Shown: in pieces, positions 1 through 7,601 of the stretch
Position numbering within the stretch: the stretch's first letter is position 1
Layout of the letters: the number at the start of each line of letters is the position of its first letter
Source of the DNA: DASPKT01 sp035626475
Lineage (GTDB): Bacteria; Pseudomonadota; Alphaproteobacteria; Azospirillales; Azospirillaceae
Length of the DNA stretch: 64,000 nt
Assembly: GCA_035626475.1 (NCBI GenBank)
Contig: DASPNP010000082.1
Span: 1-64,000, forward strand
Direction of reading: 5' to 3'
The notes under the pieces: generated by a model
Told to the model about the DNA's origin: nothing
The model's input: only the letters and a program-made list of their open reading frames with translations
The model's database searches: none
Made by a program: the position numbers and the translations under genes

Positions 1-1
1 C

Positions 2-91
2 GAAGAATGCGCGGAGGCGATCCTCTGGCTCATCTCGGGCGAGGCCGCCTACATGACGGGGGCGATCCTCCCCGTCAGCGGTGGCCGTTGA
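2..91 (+). CDS. Short-chain dehydrogenase/reductase, C-terminal tail (partial)
   Basis: The first 29 codons, running to TGA at 89-91, end in TGAILPVSGGR. This is the usual C-terminal signature of classical NAD(P)-dependent short-chain dehydrogenases (the family consensus is roughly TGxxLxVDGG). The preceding residues EAILWLISGEAAYM match the last helix (AxxxxFLxSxxAxYxTG) of the same family. The catalytic Tyr/Lys region lies off the left edge, so the substrate cannot be told. The gene converges on glgC and the two coding regions overlap by 17 bp at their 3' ends (75-91), leaving no room for a terminator between them. Confidence 0.75.
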   Translation, partial: EECAEAILWLISGEAAYMTGAILPVSGGR

Positions 92-1370
92 GTTTTTTCA
101 GCATCTCCTTGGTGATGAGGGTGACGCCGCCCTCGCTCACGTGGAAGCGGCGCGCGTCGTCCTGAAGGTTTTCGCCGACGACGAGGCCGGCCGGGATGTC
201 GCAGCCGCGGTCGACGACGACCTTGCTCAGCCGCGAATGCCGCCCGATGTTGACCTCGGGCAGGATCACGGCCTCGTGCAGCTTCGAGTAGGAGTTGACC
301 CGCACCTTCGAGAACAGCATCGAGTCGCGGACCTCGGCGCCCGAGACGATGCAGCCGCCCGAGACGAGGCTGTTGATCGCCTCGCCGCGCCGGCCCGGCT
401 CGTCGTGGACGAACTTCGCCGGCGGCAGCTGCTCCTGGTAGGTGAAGATCGGCCAGTTGCGGTCGTAGAGGTCCAGCGACGGCGACACTTGGCAGAGGTC
501 CAGGTTCGCCTCCCAATAGGCGTCCACCGTGCCGACGTCGCGCCAGTAGGGCTCGCTCTCCGGTGCCCGGTTGTAGACGCAGCTGTCGGCGAAGGAATGG
601 GCCATCACCTTGGCGCGCGGCACCAGGTAGGGGATCAGGTCCTTGCCGAAATCGCGCGAGGAGGCGGGGTCGCGGGCGTCGCGCTCCAGATGCTCGTACA
701 GGAACTGGGCGTTGAAGATATAGACGCCCATGCTGGCCAGCGCCATGTCGGGGCGGCCCGGCATGCCCGGCGGGTCGGCCGGCTTCTCCAGGAAGCTGAC
801 CACGCGGTTGTCGTGGTCCACGCCCATGACGCCGAACCCCGTGGCCTGCATGCGCGGCACCTCGATGCAGGCGACCGTCACGTCCGCGCCGGTGCGGATG
901 TGCGACGCCAGCATGTTGGCGTAGTCCATCTTGTAGATGTGGTCGCCGGCCAGGATCAGCACCCATTCCGCCCGGTGACCGCGCAGGATGTCCAGGTTCT
1001 GGAACACGGCGTCGGCCGTGCCCTGGTACCAGCTGGTCTCGTCCACCCGCTGCTGCGCCGGCAGCACGTCGATGAACTCGCCGATCTCCCCGCGCAGGAA
1101 GGCCCAGCCGCGCTGCAGGTGCCGCATCAGCGAGTGCGACTTGTACTGCGTCACCACGGAGATGCGGCGGAAGCCGGAATTGATGCAGTTGGACAGGGCG
1201 AAGTCGACGATCCGGAACTTGCCGCCGAAATGCACGGCCGGCTTGGCGCGGCGGTCGGTCAGCTGCTTCAGCCGGCTGCCGCGGCCGCCGGCGAGGATGA
1301 GGGCGATGGCATGGCGCGTGGCCTGGCGCAGTTCCTGGTCGATGCGCGGATCGTACTGGTCATGGGACAC
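75..1370 (-). CDS. glgC: Glucose-1-phosphate adenylyltransferase
   Basis: Makes ADP-glucose from glucose-1-phosphate and ATP, the committed step of bacterial glycogen synthesis, in the cytosol. The protein shows the nucleotidyltransferase signature ALILAGGRGSRLKQLTDRRAKPA near the N-terminus, FRIVDFALSNCINSG, the WYQGTADAVFQN substrate loop, ILAGDHIYKMDY, and a left-handed beta-helix C-terminus. The frame is open upstream to 1646, but I chose the GTG at 1370: it gives 431 residues, the usual GlgC length, starts MSHDQYDPR, and has an AGGGG box about 10 nt upstream. No other glg gene is in view. Divergent from the ammonium transporter gene. Confidence 0.95.
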   Translation of the reverse strand: MSHDQYDPRIDQELRQATRHAIALILAGGRGSRLKQLTDRRAKPAVHFGGKFRIVDFALSNCINSGFRRISVVTQYKSHSLMRHLQRGWAFLRGEIGEFIDVLPAQQRVDETSWYQGTADAVFQNLDILRGHRAEWVLILAGDHIYKMDYANMLASHIRTGADVTVACIEVPRMQATGFGVMGVDHDNRVVSFLEKPADPPGMPGRPDMALASMGVYIFNAQFLYEHLERDARDPASSRDFGKDLIPYLVPRAKVMAHSFADSCVYNRAPESEPYWRDVGTVDAYWEANLDLCQVSPSLDLYDRNWPIFTYQEQLPPAKFVHDEPGRRGEAINSLVSGGCIVSGAEVRDSMLFSKVRVNSYSKLHEAVILPEVNIGRHSRLSKVVVDRGCDIPAGLVVGENLQDDARRFHVSEGGVTLITKEMLKKLNGHR

Positions 1371-1638
1371 GGCGACTGACCCCTGGCTATTTTCTTCGTT
1401 GGGTTGAACCGTGCCACAAATGCCACGCCCCGGCCATCGACATGGAAAGGTGTTCGGCGAGTCCGGCGGTCCAGTGCGGCTTACCTCTTTCGGTGAGAAG
1501 CGCCCGGTGCGACGCTGTGGCTGCCTAAAATGCGGGCAGCGCCGTCCGGTGCGGCGGATGCCGGCACCGGCGCCGGGGTGATTTTCAGATAAGTATCGGA
1601 AAGTTCTACCGAATAGGGCGGTCCGTCGATCCCGGAAA

Positions 1639-1657
1639 TTGCCCAAATCCTGGGCAA
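1639..1657. promoter_or_regulatory. Inverted repeat upstream of amtB, possible operator
   Basis: TTGCCCA and TGGGCAA are separated by five bases (AATCC), a perfect 7-bp dyad 175 bp before the amtB start. The position would suit an upstream activator such as NtrC, but the sequence is not a good match to the NtrC consensus (TGCACC...GGTGCA), so the bound protein is unknown. Confidence 0.4.
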
Positions 1658-1752
1658 ACCGACCGATTCGATCCCTCCGGCGAGCCCGGAAGCGCTACCG
1701 CCAGCCGATCCCGGCCCCCGGAAAACCGCGGATTTCCGCGCTGCACAAAAAC

Positions 1753-1766
1753 GGCACGGTCCTTGA
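1753..1766 (+). promoter_or_regulatory. Sigma-54-like promoter element for amtB (imperfect)
   Basis: GGCACGGTCCTTGA has GG, ten bases, then GA. The sigma-54 -24/-12 pattern is TGGCAC-N5-TTGC with GG and GC ten bases apart, so the -24 box and spacing fit while the -12 box has GA in place of GC. Nitrogen control of ammonium channels through RpoN is well known in related bacteria; this site is inference. Confidence 0.35.
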
Positions 1767-1831
1767 AAGGAGGAGCGGCGGCGCGCGTGCGGCGGCCCTC
1801 CGGCCCCGCGCCCACATGAATGGGGAGCCAC

Positions 1832-3142
1832 ATGAACCGTCTGATTGCCTTATCGACCAAAGCGGCGCTGGGCGCCGCCCTGGCGCTGCTGCCGGCGGCC
1901 GCCTTCGCCCAGGACGCCGCCCCCGCACCCGCCCCGACCCTGAACTCGGGCGACACCGCCTGGATGCTGACGGCGACGGCGCTGGTGCTGCTGATGACCA
2001 TCCCGGGCCTGGCGCTCTTCTATGGCGGCATGGTGCGGAAGTTCAACGTGCTGGCGACGATCATGCAGAGCTTCGCCATCACCTGCCTCTGCGCCGTGCT
2101 GTGGGTGGTGATCGGCTACAGCCTCGCCTTCACCGAGGGCACGCCCTACATCGGCGGCTTCAGCCGCGTGCTGATGGAAGGGATCACGCTGGACAGCCTC
2201 TCGGGCACCATCCCGGAGTCCGTCTTCGCGATGTTCCAGATGACCTTCGCGATCATCACCCCGGCGCTGATCACCGGCGCCTTCGCCGACCGCATGAAGT
2301 TCTCCTCCATGCTGGTCTTCACCGCCATCTGGTCGCTGCTGGTCTACGCGCCGGTCTGCCACTGGGTCTGGGGCCCCGGCGGCTTCCTGCTGGGCGACGG
2401 CGTGCTGGACTTCGCCGGCGGCACGGTGGTGCACGTCAACGCCGGTATCGCCGGCCTGGTCGCCGCCATCGTCATCGGCAAGCGCAAGGGCTACCCGACC
2501 GCCGACTTCGCCCCGCACAATTTGGTGCTGAGCCTGATCGGCGCCTCGCTGCTGTGGGTGGGCTGGTTCGGCTTCAACGCCGGCTCCGCCGTGGCCGCGG
2601 GCGGTCGCGCCGGCATGGCCATGCTGGTCACCATGGTCGCCGCCGCGGCGGCCGCGCTGGCCTGGATGTTCGTGGAGTGGGCGGCGAAGGGCCGGCCCTC
2701 GGTCCTGGGCATCATCTCCGGCGCCGTCGCCGGCTTGGTCGCCATCACCCCGGCGTCCGGCTATGTCGACACGGTCGGCGCGCTGGTCATCGGCGCGATC
2801 GGCGGCGTGGTCTGCTACTACGGCGCCACCTCGCTGAAGCGGGCGCTGGGCTATGACGACAGCCTGGACGCCTTCGGCGTGCACGGCGTCGGCGGCATCG
2901 TCGGCGCGGTCCTGACCGGCGTCTTCGCCCGCGAGGCCATCGGCGGCACCGCCGGCCTGATCGAGGGCAATGCCGGCCAGGTTCTGACCCAGATCTGGGG
3001 CATCGTCGCCACCATCGCCTGGAGCGCCATCGCCACCTTCGTGCTCCTGAAGGCCATCGACCTTGTCATGGGCCTGCGGGTGGACGAGGAGATCGAGCGC
3101 GACGGCCTGGACATCGCCCTGCATGGCGAGGCGGTCCACTGA
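1832..3142 (+). CDS. amtB: Ammonium transporter (Amt family)
   Basis: Trimeric inner-membrane channel that takes up ammonium. The 436-residue product has a cleavable leader (ALALLPAAAFAQ) followed by a short Pro/Ala linker and then eleven hydrophobic segments. Amt family signatures are clear: GLALFYGGMVR in TM1, DFAGGTVVHVNAGIAGLVAAIVIG in the pore region, and FGVHGVGGIVGAVLTGVFA near the second pore histidine. Start chosen at the second ATG, with GGGGAG about seven bases upstream; an ATG at 1820 would add four residues and lose that ribosome binding site. No glnK/glnB gene sits next to it, unlike many amtB loci. A strong hairpin follows the stop. Confidence 0.95.
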   Translation: MNRLIALSTKAALGAALALLPAAAFAQDAAPAPAPTLNSGDTAWMLTATALVLLMTIPGLALFYGGMVRKFNVLATIMQSFAITCLCAVLWVVIGYSLAFTEGTPYIGGFSRVLMEGITLDSLSGTIPESVFAMFQMTFAIITPALITGAFADRMKFSSMLVFTAIWSLLVYAPVCHWVWGPGGFLLGDGVLDFAGGTVVHVNAGIAGLVAAIVIGKRKGYPTADFAPHNLVLSLIGASLLWVGWFGFNAGSAVAAGGRAGMAMLVTMVAAAAAALAWMFVEWAAKGRPSVLGIISGAVAGLVAITPASGYVDTVGALVIGAIGGVVCYYGATSLKRALGYDDSLDAFGVHGVGGIVGAVLTGVFAREAIGGTAGLIEGNAGQVLTQIWGIVATIAWSAIATFVLLKAIDLVMGLRVDEEIERDGLDIALHGEAVH

Positions 3143-3166
3143 GCAGTAGCTGAGTTGAGGAAAGCG

Positions 3167-3194
3167 ACCGCCGCCGGAGCGATCCGGCGGCGGT
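3167..3194 (+). terminator. Hairpin after amtB
   Basis: A perfect 12-bp stem, ACCGCCGCCGGA with its complement, closes on a GCGA tetraloop 24 bp after the amtB stop. No strong T-run follows, so it may be a 3'-end stabilising stem or a weak intrinsic terminator. Confidence 0.7.
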
Positions 3195-3262
3195 TCGCGT
3201 TTGGGATGATGGACGCATGCGCACGATCATGCGCATGATGGCGCATCCCGCAGGAGGCCGCC

Positions 3263-3505
3263 ATGGACACCTACGATCCCCGCGCACCGAAGCGTGCCAC
3301 CAACGTGTCTCTGAACGCCGACCTCGTCGAGAAGGCGAAGGCGCGCGGCATCAATCTCTCCCGGACCTGCGAGGAAGCGCTGGAGAAGGCGCTGGGCAAG
3401 GCGCTGGCGGACGAATGGAAGCGGGAGAACGCCGAGAACTTTGCCCTGGCGAACGACTATGTGGAGCGGCACGGCCTGCCGCTGGCCAGGCACCGGCAGT
3501 TCTGA
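3263..3505 (+). CDS. ccdA: CcdA-family antitoxin
   Basis: An 80-residue antitoxin of a type II toxin-antitoxin pair. The N-terminal half (KRATNVSLNADLVEKAKARGINLS) is the ribbon-helix-helix DNA-binding part that would autorepress the operon. The C-terminal half (ADEWKRENAENFALANDYVERHGLPLAR) is the CcdB-binding tail, with the typical ending GLPLxxxRxF. A ribosome binding site, AGGAGG, precedes the ATG. The stop overlaps the ATG of the toxin gene by one base, so the two are translationally coupled. Chromosomal CcdAB pairs of this kind are common in Proteobacteria. Confidence 0.9.
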   Translation: MDTYDPRAPKRATNVSLNADLVEKAKARGINLSRTCEEALEKALGKALADEWKRENAENFALANDYVERHGLPLARHRQF

Positions 3506-3810
3506 TGGCGCGCTACGACGTCTTCCCGAACCCCGGGAACGCCACCGCGCCGTACCTCCTCGACGTCCAGAACGATCTGCTCGACGGCCTGGCGACCCGG
3601 GTGGTGGCGCCGCTCGGCCTGCCCTCGGCCTACCGTGCCCGTTTCCCGGACCTGAACCCGTGTCTGGTGGTCGGCGGCGAGGAGTTCGTCTTGATGACCC
3701 ATCTCCTCGCGGCCGTGCCCATCGCGGAGCTATCGCGGCCGGTCACAAGCCTGGCGGCGGAGCACGACACCGTCCTCCGCGCCCTGGACATGCTGTTCCA
3801 GGGCTTCTGA
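3505..3810 (+). CDS. ccdB: CcdB-family toxin (gyrase poison)
   Basis: A 101-residue protein beginning MARYDVFPNPG and ending DMLFQGF, both typical of CcdB, which traps DNA gyrase on DNA. The body (YLLDVQNDLLDGLATRVVAPL...PDLNPCLVVGGEEFVLMTHLLAAVPIAEL) follows the CcdB fold pattern, including the late GEEFVLMT strand. Its ATG overlaps the antitoxin stop codon. The usual C-terminal Trp-Gly-Ile gyrase contact of F-plasmid CcdB is FQGF here, a replacement seen in many chromosomal homologues, so gyrase poisoning is likely but not assured. Confidence 0.88.
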   Translation: MARYDVFPNPGNATAPYLLDVQNDLLDGLATRVVAPLGLPSAYRARFPDLNPCLVVGGEEFVLMTHLLAAVPIAELSRPVTSLAAEHDTVLRALDMLFQGF

Positions 3811-3814
3811 CCCC

Positions 3815-4930
3815 TCAGCCGATGACCGCGCGGCCGGCGCGGATCTCGCCGACCTGCAGGCCGGCGCGGTTGCGGATCGGCGGGGCGGCAAGGGCGGCGT
3901 CCCAGAGATGGTCCGGCAGCACGCCCAGCCGGCGCAGCACCGCGGCCATGGCCGGGCCGGCGGCGCGGCCGGCGCCGTCCTCGATCTTCACGGCGATGCC
4001 GAGGCCGTGCTCCGGCAGCACGGCGCAGCTCAGCCCCTCGGCCCCGGCCTTGGTCAGGACCGTGGAGCCGACGGCGCGCATGAAGTCGGTGTCGAAGGTA
4101 TCGGTGCCGCTGACCATCTCGGGATGGCGGCCCCAGGCGCGGGCGATGCGCGTCACCGCGTCGGCCCGGCGGTCGGGCAGGTGGCGCGGGTCGGCGATCC
4201 GGGCCATGCCCAGCGCCAGCGCCCCGATGGGAATGCCGATGGTGGGAATGGAGCAGCCGTCCACGCCCCAGGGCGCGCCGGACAGATCCTGGCCCGTCAC
4301 CTGCTCCAGCACGCCGAGGATGCGCTGCTGCACCGGGTGCTCGTAGCGGACGTATCCTTTCGTCGGCTCGCCCTTGTGCACGGCGGTGGTGAGGAAGCCG
4401 GCATGCTTGCCCGAGCAGTTGTTGTGCAGCTGGCTCGGCCGCTCGCCGCGCGCCAGCATCGCCTCGGCCACCGGCGGATGGTAGGGCAGGTGGGCGCCGC
4501 ACTCCAGATCGGCCTCGGACAGGCCGATGCGCGCCAGCCAGGCGGCCACGGTCTCGGTGTGCATCGGCTCGCCATTGTGGCTGGCGCAGGCCAGGGCGAT
4601 CTCCGCGTCCGACAGGCCGAAGCGGTCGGCGGCGCCGCTCTCCACCAGCGGGATCGCCTGCAGCGACTTGTTGGAGCTGCGCGGATAGACCAGCGAATCC
4701 ATGTCGCCCCAGGAGGCGACCACGCGCCCGTCGGCATCCACCACCACGGCCCGGCCGCGATGAACCGACTCCACCATCGGCCCGCGCGTCACCTCGACCA
4801 TGATGGGCGAGGCGGCCTCGTCGGGCAGGGTGATGCGGCGGATGTCGGCGGCCGGCTCCGGGTGTCCGTGATTGCAGCCGGGGCCGTGCACGTGGCCGTG
4901 ATCGTGGCCATGATCGTCATGCGGGCACAT
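3815..4930 (-). CDS. ansA: L-asparaginase, Rhizobium AnsA/thermolabile type, with His-rich leader
   Basis: Hydrolyses asparagine to aspartate and ammonia. The 371-residue protein belongs to the asparaginase II family exemplified by Rhizobium etli AnsA (ReAV), unrelated to the E. coli enzymes. Visible active-site motifs: PRSSNKSLQ (Ser85, Lys88), HNNCSGKHAG (Cys172, Lys175), WGVDGCSIPT (Cys226). These sit exactly 37 residues after the Ser48/Lys51/Cys135/Lys138/Cys189 positions I recall for ReAV, where Cys-Lys-Cys binds zinc. The extra 37 N-terminal residues carry eight histidines, two cysteines and several Asp in the first 23 positions, a probable metal-binding tail. The gene converges with ccdB. 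Confidence 0.9.
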   Translation of the reverse strand: MCPHDDHGHDHGHVHGPGCNHGHPEPAADIRRITLPDEAASPIMVEVTRGPMVESVHRGRAVVVDADGRVVASWGDMDSLVYPRSSNKSLQAIPLVESGAADRFGLSDAEIALACASHNGEPMHTETVAAWLARIGLSEADLECGAHLPYHPPVAEAMLARGERPSQLHNNCSGKHAGFLTTAVHKGEPTKGYVRYEHPVQQRILGVLEQVTGQDLSGAPWGVDGCSIPTIGIPIGALALGMARIADPRHLPDRRADAVTRIARAWGRHPEMVSGTDTFDTDFMRAVGSTVLTKAGAEGLSCAVLPEHGLGIAVKIEDGAGRAAGPAMAAVLRRLGVLPDHLWDAALAAPPIRNRAGLQVGEIRAGRAVIG

Positions 4931-5056
4931 GGGGTGGTTTCCTCGACGTCACTTTATTCTTCAGGGCGGACATTACCCGTCCGCCGGGACGGACACCTTG
5001 CCTCCCGGCCCCCGGCTTGTGCAAGGTGCGCGGCCGGAGCATACGGCAGGACAGTC

Positions 5057-5629
5057 ATGCGCGGTTACTTCGCCCTGGGCGCCGAGGGCATCAGCAAATC
5101 GGGCAACATCGGCACCATCATGCGGTCGGGCCACGCCTTCGGCGCAAGCTTCGTCTTCACCGTCAACGCGGCGCTGGACCTGGCGGAGATGAACCGCGTG
5201 GACACGTCGGGCGGGCTGGACCACATGCCGCTCTACACCTATCCCTCGGTGCCGGAGATGGCGCTGCCGGAGGGCTGCACCCTGGTCGGCGTCGAGCTGA
5301 CCGAGGACGCGGTGGAGCTGCCCAGCTTCCGCCACCCGCTGCGCGCGGCCTATGTGTTCGGGCCGGAGCGCGGCAGCCTGTCGCCCGCCATGGTCGCGCG
5401 CTGCGACCATGTGGTGAAGATCCCCATCAAGTTCTGCGTCAACGTCGCGGTGGCCGCCGCCATCGTCATGTATGACCGCATGATCAGCCTCGGCCGCTTC
5501 GCCGAGCGGCCGGTGCGCGCCGGCGGGCCGCACGCCCCGGCGCCGACCCATGTCCATGGCCGGCAGAAGATCCGCAACGTCGACAGCAAGCGCATGCGCC
5601 CGCTGCTGGGCGGCTGGGAGGAGGGCTGA
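5057..5629 (+). CDS. TrmH/SpoU-family RNA methyltransferase
   Basis: A 190-residue SPOUT-class methyltransferase that would 2'-O-methylate ribose in tRNA or rRNA with S-adenosylmethionine. The three family motifs are present: motif 1 SGNIGTIMRSGHAFGASFVF, motif 2 AYVFGPERGSLSP, and motif 3 VKIPIKFCVNVAVAAAIVMYDR, which forms the trefoil knot. There is no N-terminal RNA-binding extension, so it is a minimal catalytic domain with a basic C-terminal tail (HGRQKIRNVDSKRMRPLLGG). I chose the ATG at 5057 rather than the much longer open frame, because that is where homology starts. A T-rich hairpin follows. The exact target nucleotide cannot be told. Confidence 0.85.
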   Translation: MRGYFALGAEGISKSGNIGTIMRSGHAFGASFVFTVNAALDLAEMNRVDTSGGLDHMPLYTYPSVPEMALPEGCTLVGVELTEDAVELPSFRHPLRAAYVFGPERGSLSPAMVARCDHVVKIPIKFCVNVAVAAAIVMYDRMISLGRFAERPVRAGGPHAPAPTHVHGRQKIRNVDSKRMRPLLGGWEEG

Positions 5630-5641
5630 GCGCGCCCGTCG

Positions 5642-5673
5642 GGGGAAGCCCCGGATTGGCGCGGGGCTTTTCC
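5642..5673 (+). terminator. Intrinsic terminator after the RNA methyltransferase
   Basis: GGGGAAGCCCCG and CGGGGCTTTTCC form a 12-bp stem (two G-T pairs) with an eight-base loop, ending in a T-run. It lies 12 bp after the stop codon. Confidence 0.75.
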
Positions 5674-5751
5674 GTGCTAGGCTGCGCCCCCACCTGTTGT
5701 CCATGGGCGGTGCCGGGGCCGGTCCCCGTCCGCCTGGGAGTCTCGACCGCC

Positions 5752-6135
5752 ATGCGCGCCTTGCCCATCCTTCTCCTCGCCGGCCTGCTGGCCGTGTCGC
5801 TCGCCGCGCCGGCGGCGGCGCAGTACCGCGAGCTGGTGCCGCAGAAGAAGGAGACGCCGCCGGGCGAGCGCCCGCCGCCGCCGCCAAAGACCGACGCCCA
5901 GGAGATGGACGAGGTCATCATCACGCCGCGCAGCGTGCCGAACTACGACGAGTACGACGCCTTCCAGCGGGAGGAGTTCGAGAAGATCCGCGCCCGCTAC
6001 GAGAAGCCGCCGCCGGCCGAGCCGCAGGGCGACGCGGCGCTGAGCACCGAGGCGATGAAGGCGCCGCAGGACCGCACCGAGGCCCGCGCCATGATGCGCG
6101 AGGGGCCTCGCCTGCGGGACATCGGCGAGGATTGA
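5752..6135 (+). CDS. Small secreted proline-rich protein of unknown function
   Basis: A 127-residue product with a clear Sec signal peptide (MRALPILLLAGLLAVSLAAPAAAQ, cleavage expected after AAAQ or AQ). The mature part is charged and rich in Pro, Glu and Arg (ERPPPPPPKTDAQEMDEV, PNYDEYDAFQREEFEKIRARY). I do not recognise a domain. It is probably periplasmic and partly disordered. It stands alone between a terminator and the convergent gpt gene. Confidence 0.65.
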   Translation: MRALPILLLAGLLAVSLAAPAAAQYRELVPQKKETPPGERPPPPPKTDAQEMDEVIITPRSVPNYDEYDAFQREEFEKIRARYEKPPPAEPQGDAALSTEAMKAPQDRTEARAMMREGPRLRDIGED

Positions 6136-6193
6136 GGGGCCGCGCTGGCCCCTTCCGCGCTCGGCCCCGCCGCGCTGGGACCCGGTCGGGTCC

Positions 6194-6682
6194 TCAGCTC
6201 TGCTGGATCTGCATGAAGGCGATCGGGTTCAGGTCCCAGGGGAAATGGATCCAGGTGTCCTGGCTGACCTCGGTGATGAAGGTGTCCACCAGGGGACGGC
6301 CCGCCGGCTTGGCGTAGACGGTGGCGAAATGCGCCTTGGGCAGCAGCTCGCGCACGATGGCGGCGGTCTTGCCGGTGTCGACCAGATCGTCGATCATCAG
6401 CCAGCCGGCGCCCTGGTCGCCCACCGCCGCGGCGGCCTTCACCACATGCGCCTGGCGCTGCTGCATATGATCGTAGCTGGAGACGCCGATCGTCTCGATC
6501 AGCCGGATGTCCAGCTCGCGCGCCACGACGGCGGCCGGCACCAGCCCGCCGCGGGTGATGGCGACGATGCCCTTCCACGGGCCCTTCTCGGAGACGCGCC
6601 AGGCCAGCGCCTTGGCGTGGCGGTGCAGCTCCTCCCAGGTGATCGGGAAATGCTTGGCGGGATCGGCGGAGGGCTGGGCCAC
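6194..6682 (-). CDS. gpt: Xanthine-guanine phosphoribosyltransferase
   Basis: Purine salvage: transfers the phosphoribosyl group from PRPP to xanthine, guanine or hypoxanthine. At 162 residues it has the usual Gpt length. The PRPP-binding signature WLMIDDLVDTGKT is clear, and WKGIVAITRGGLVPAAVVAREL is the conserved early segment. The hood/C-terminal end (TWIHFPWDLNP) matches the XGPRT ending 'QPWDxxP'. Cytosolic or loosely membrane associated. It is transcribed toward the secreted protein gene, on the opposite strand from the downstream tRNA. Confidence 0.92.
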   Translation of the reverse strand: MAQPSADPAKHFPITWEELHRHAKALAWRVSEKGPWKGIVAITRGGLVPAAVVARELDIRLIETIGVSSYDHMQQRQAHVVKAAAAVGDQGAGWLMIDDLVDTGKTAAIVRELLPKAHFATVYAKPAGRPLVDTFITEVSQDTWIHFPWDLNPIAFMQIQQS

Positions 6683-6868
6683 TGCGGTCTGCTCCTGAAG
6701 ACGGGATGCGCCGCTTTCTACCGGATTAGCCCGCCGGGAACAACGGTGGCGGCGGCCTCCGCCGCACGGTGCGAAAAATCCGCTTGCGTCCTCCGCCGCC
6801 TTCCATTACATACCCGCACCTCACCGGCCGACGCCGCAAGCGTCGACCCGGTGGCCGGAAACGGCGGA

Positions 6869-6945
6869 GCGCCCGTAGCTCAACTGGATAGAGCACTGGA
6901 CTACGAATCCAGCGGTTAGGAGTTCGAATCTCTTCGGGCGCGCCA
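6869..6945 (+). tRNA. tRNA-Arg (anticodon ACG)
   Basis: A 77-nt cloverleaf. The acceptor stem is GCGCCCG with CGGGCGC, the D arm is GCTCaactggatAGAGC, the anticodon stem is CTGGA/TCCAG around loop CTACGAA (anticodon ACG), and the T arm is built on GTTCGAATC. The discriminator is G and CCA is encoded. ACG is normally edited to ICG by TadA and reads CGU, CGC and CGA. Confidence 0.97.
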
Positions 6946-6965
6946 TTTCCTCCGAGTACGACCGA

Positions 6966-6990
6966 AAGCCCGGCCCCTGCGGCCGGGCTT
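6966..6990 (+). terminator. Terminator after tRNA-Arg
   Basis: AAGCCCGGCC and GGCCGGGCTT form a perfect 10-bp stem with a CCTGC loop, 20 bp after the tRNA. The symmetrical ends (AA...TT) let it serve the convergent gene at 7014-7601 as well. Confidence 0.75.
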
Positions 6991-7013
6991 CGTCGTTCCG
7001 GGGCTCCCGTTCC

Positions 7014-7601
7014 CTAGAGGTCGCCATCCTCCATCGCGCTGTGGCGCTGCGCCGACAGCATGTCCAGCGCCAGCACGCCCAGCACCGCGGCACCGGCCAT
7101 GGCGAGCCGCCCCGGGTCCGCCCGGCGCGAGGTCGTCGCCCCCGCCAGCATCGCCAGGTCCATCACGTCGCCGCCGACGCGCGCCCACAGCCAGCCGGTC
7201 GGGCGGCGGCCCATCCGGTCGGTCGCCAGGATGCCGAGCCCGCTCGCGATCTCGCGCAGGCCCAGCGCCAGCATCACCTGCCGGTCGCGCTCGTCGCCTT
7301 CCAGCCCGACCGCCTGCGCCATGGCCTTCGGCGCCGACAGCTGGGCGGCCCCCAGCGCCAAGCTGAAATAACCCAGGAAGCGCGCCAGGCTGTAATCCGC
7401 CATCCCGACCGCGCCCATGGTCAGGGTCGAGCCGCCGCGCCGGACGGTGTCGGAGCCGCCATGCAGGCGCGAGGCGTCGGTCCCCAGCCCGTAATCCTCG
7501 TAGCCGGTGCGGCCCGTGGCGTCCCTGCCCGTGGCGTCGTGGCCGGAACGGCGCCGGCCCATGGGGGTGTGGATCAGGCCGGTCTCAAGGTAGTCGCTCA
7601 T
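7014..7601 (-). CDS. Membrane protein of the type fused to SRPBCC/cyclase proteins
   Basis: A 195-residue protein. The first 65 residues are polar and probably disordered (GHDATGRDATGRTGYEDYG). The rest has about four hydrophobic segments with the pattern ARFLGYFSLALGAAQLSAPKAMAQAVG, LGLREIASGLGILATDRMGR and GWLWARVGGDVMDLAMLAGA. From memory this is the N-terminal membrane module often found before an SRPBCC (polyketide-cyclase-like) domain; here it stands alone. Its start overlaps the 3' end of the upstream gene by 17 bp, so the pair is one operon. Function unknown. Confidence 0.7.
   Translation of the reverse strand: MSDYLETGLIHTPMGRRRSGHDATGRDATGRTGYEDYGLGTDASRLHGGSDTVRRGGSTLTMGAVGMADYSLARFLGYFSLALGAAQLSAPKAMAQAVGLEGDERDRQVMLALGLREIASGLGILATDRMGRRPTGWLWARVGGDVMDLAMLAGATTSRRADPGRLAMAGAAVLGVLALDMLSAQRHSAMEDGDL

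Larger units (their letters stand above)
1371..1831. promoter_or_regulatory. Divergent intergenic region glgC/amtB
   Basis: 461 bp without a convincing gene between two divergent starts. It holds a perfect inverted repeat (1639-1657) and a sigma-54-like element (1753-1766), listed separately. The open frames across it are out of frame with known families and read as low-complexity arginine-rich protein, so I treat them as noise. Confidence 0.6.

Noticed and set aside
49..1379. Long open frames on both strands across glgC (305 and 432 codons)
   Set aside because: They are antisense or shifted shadows of glgC; products are Arg/Ala/Gly-rich with no family features.
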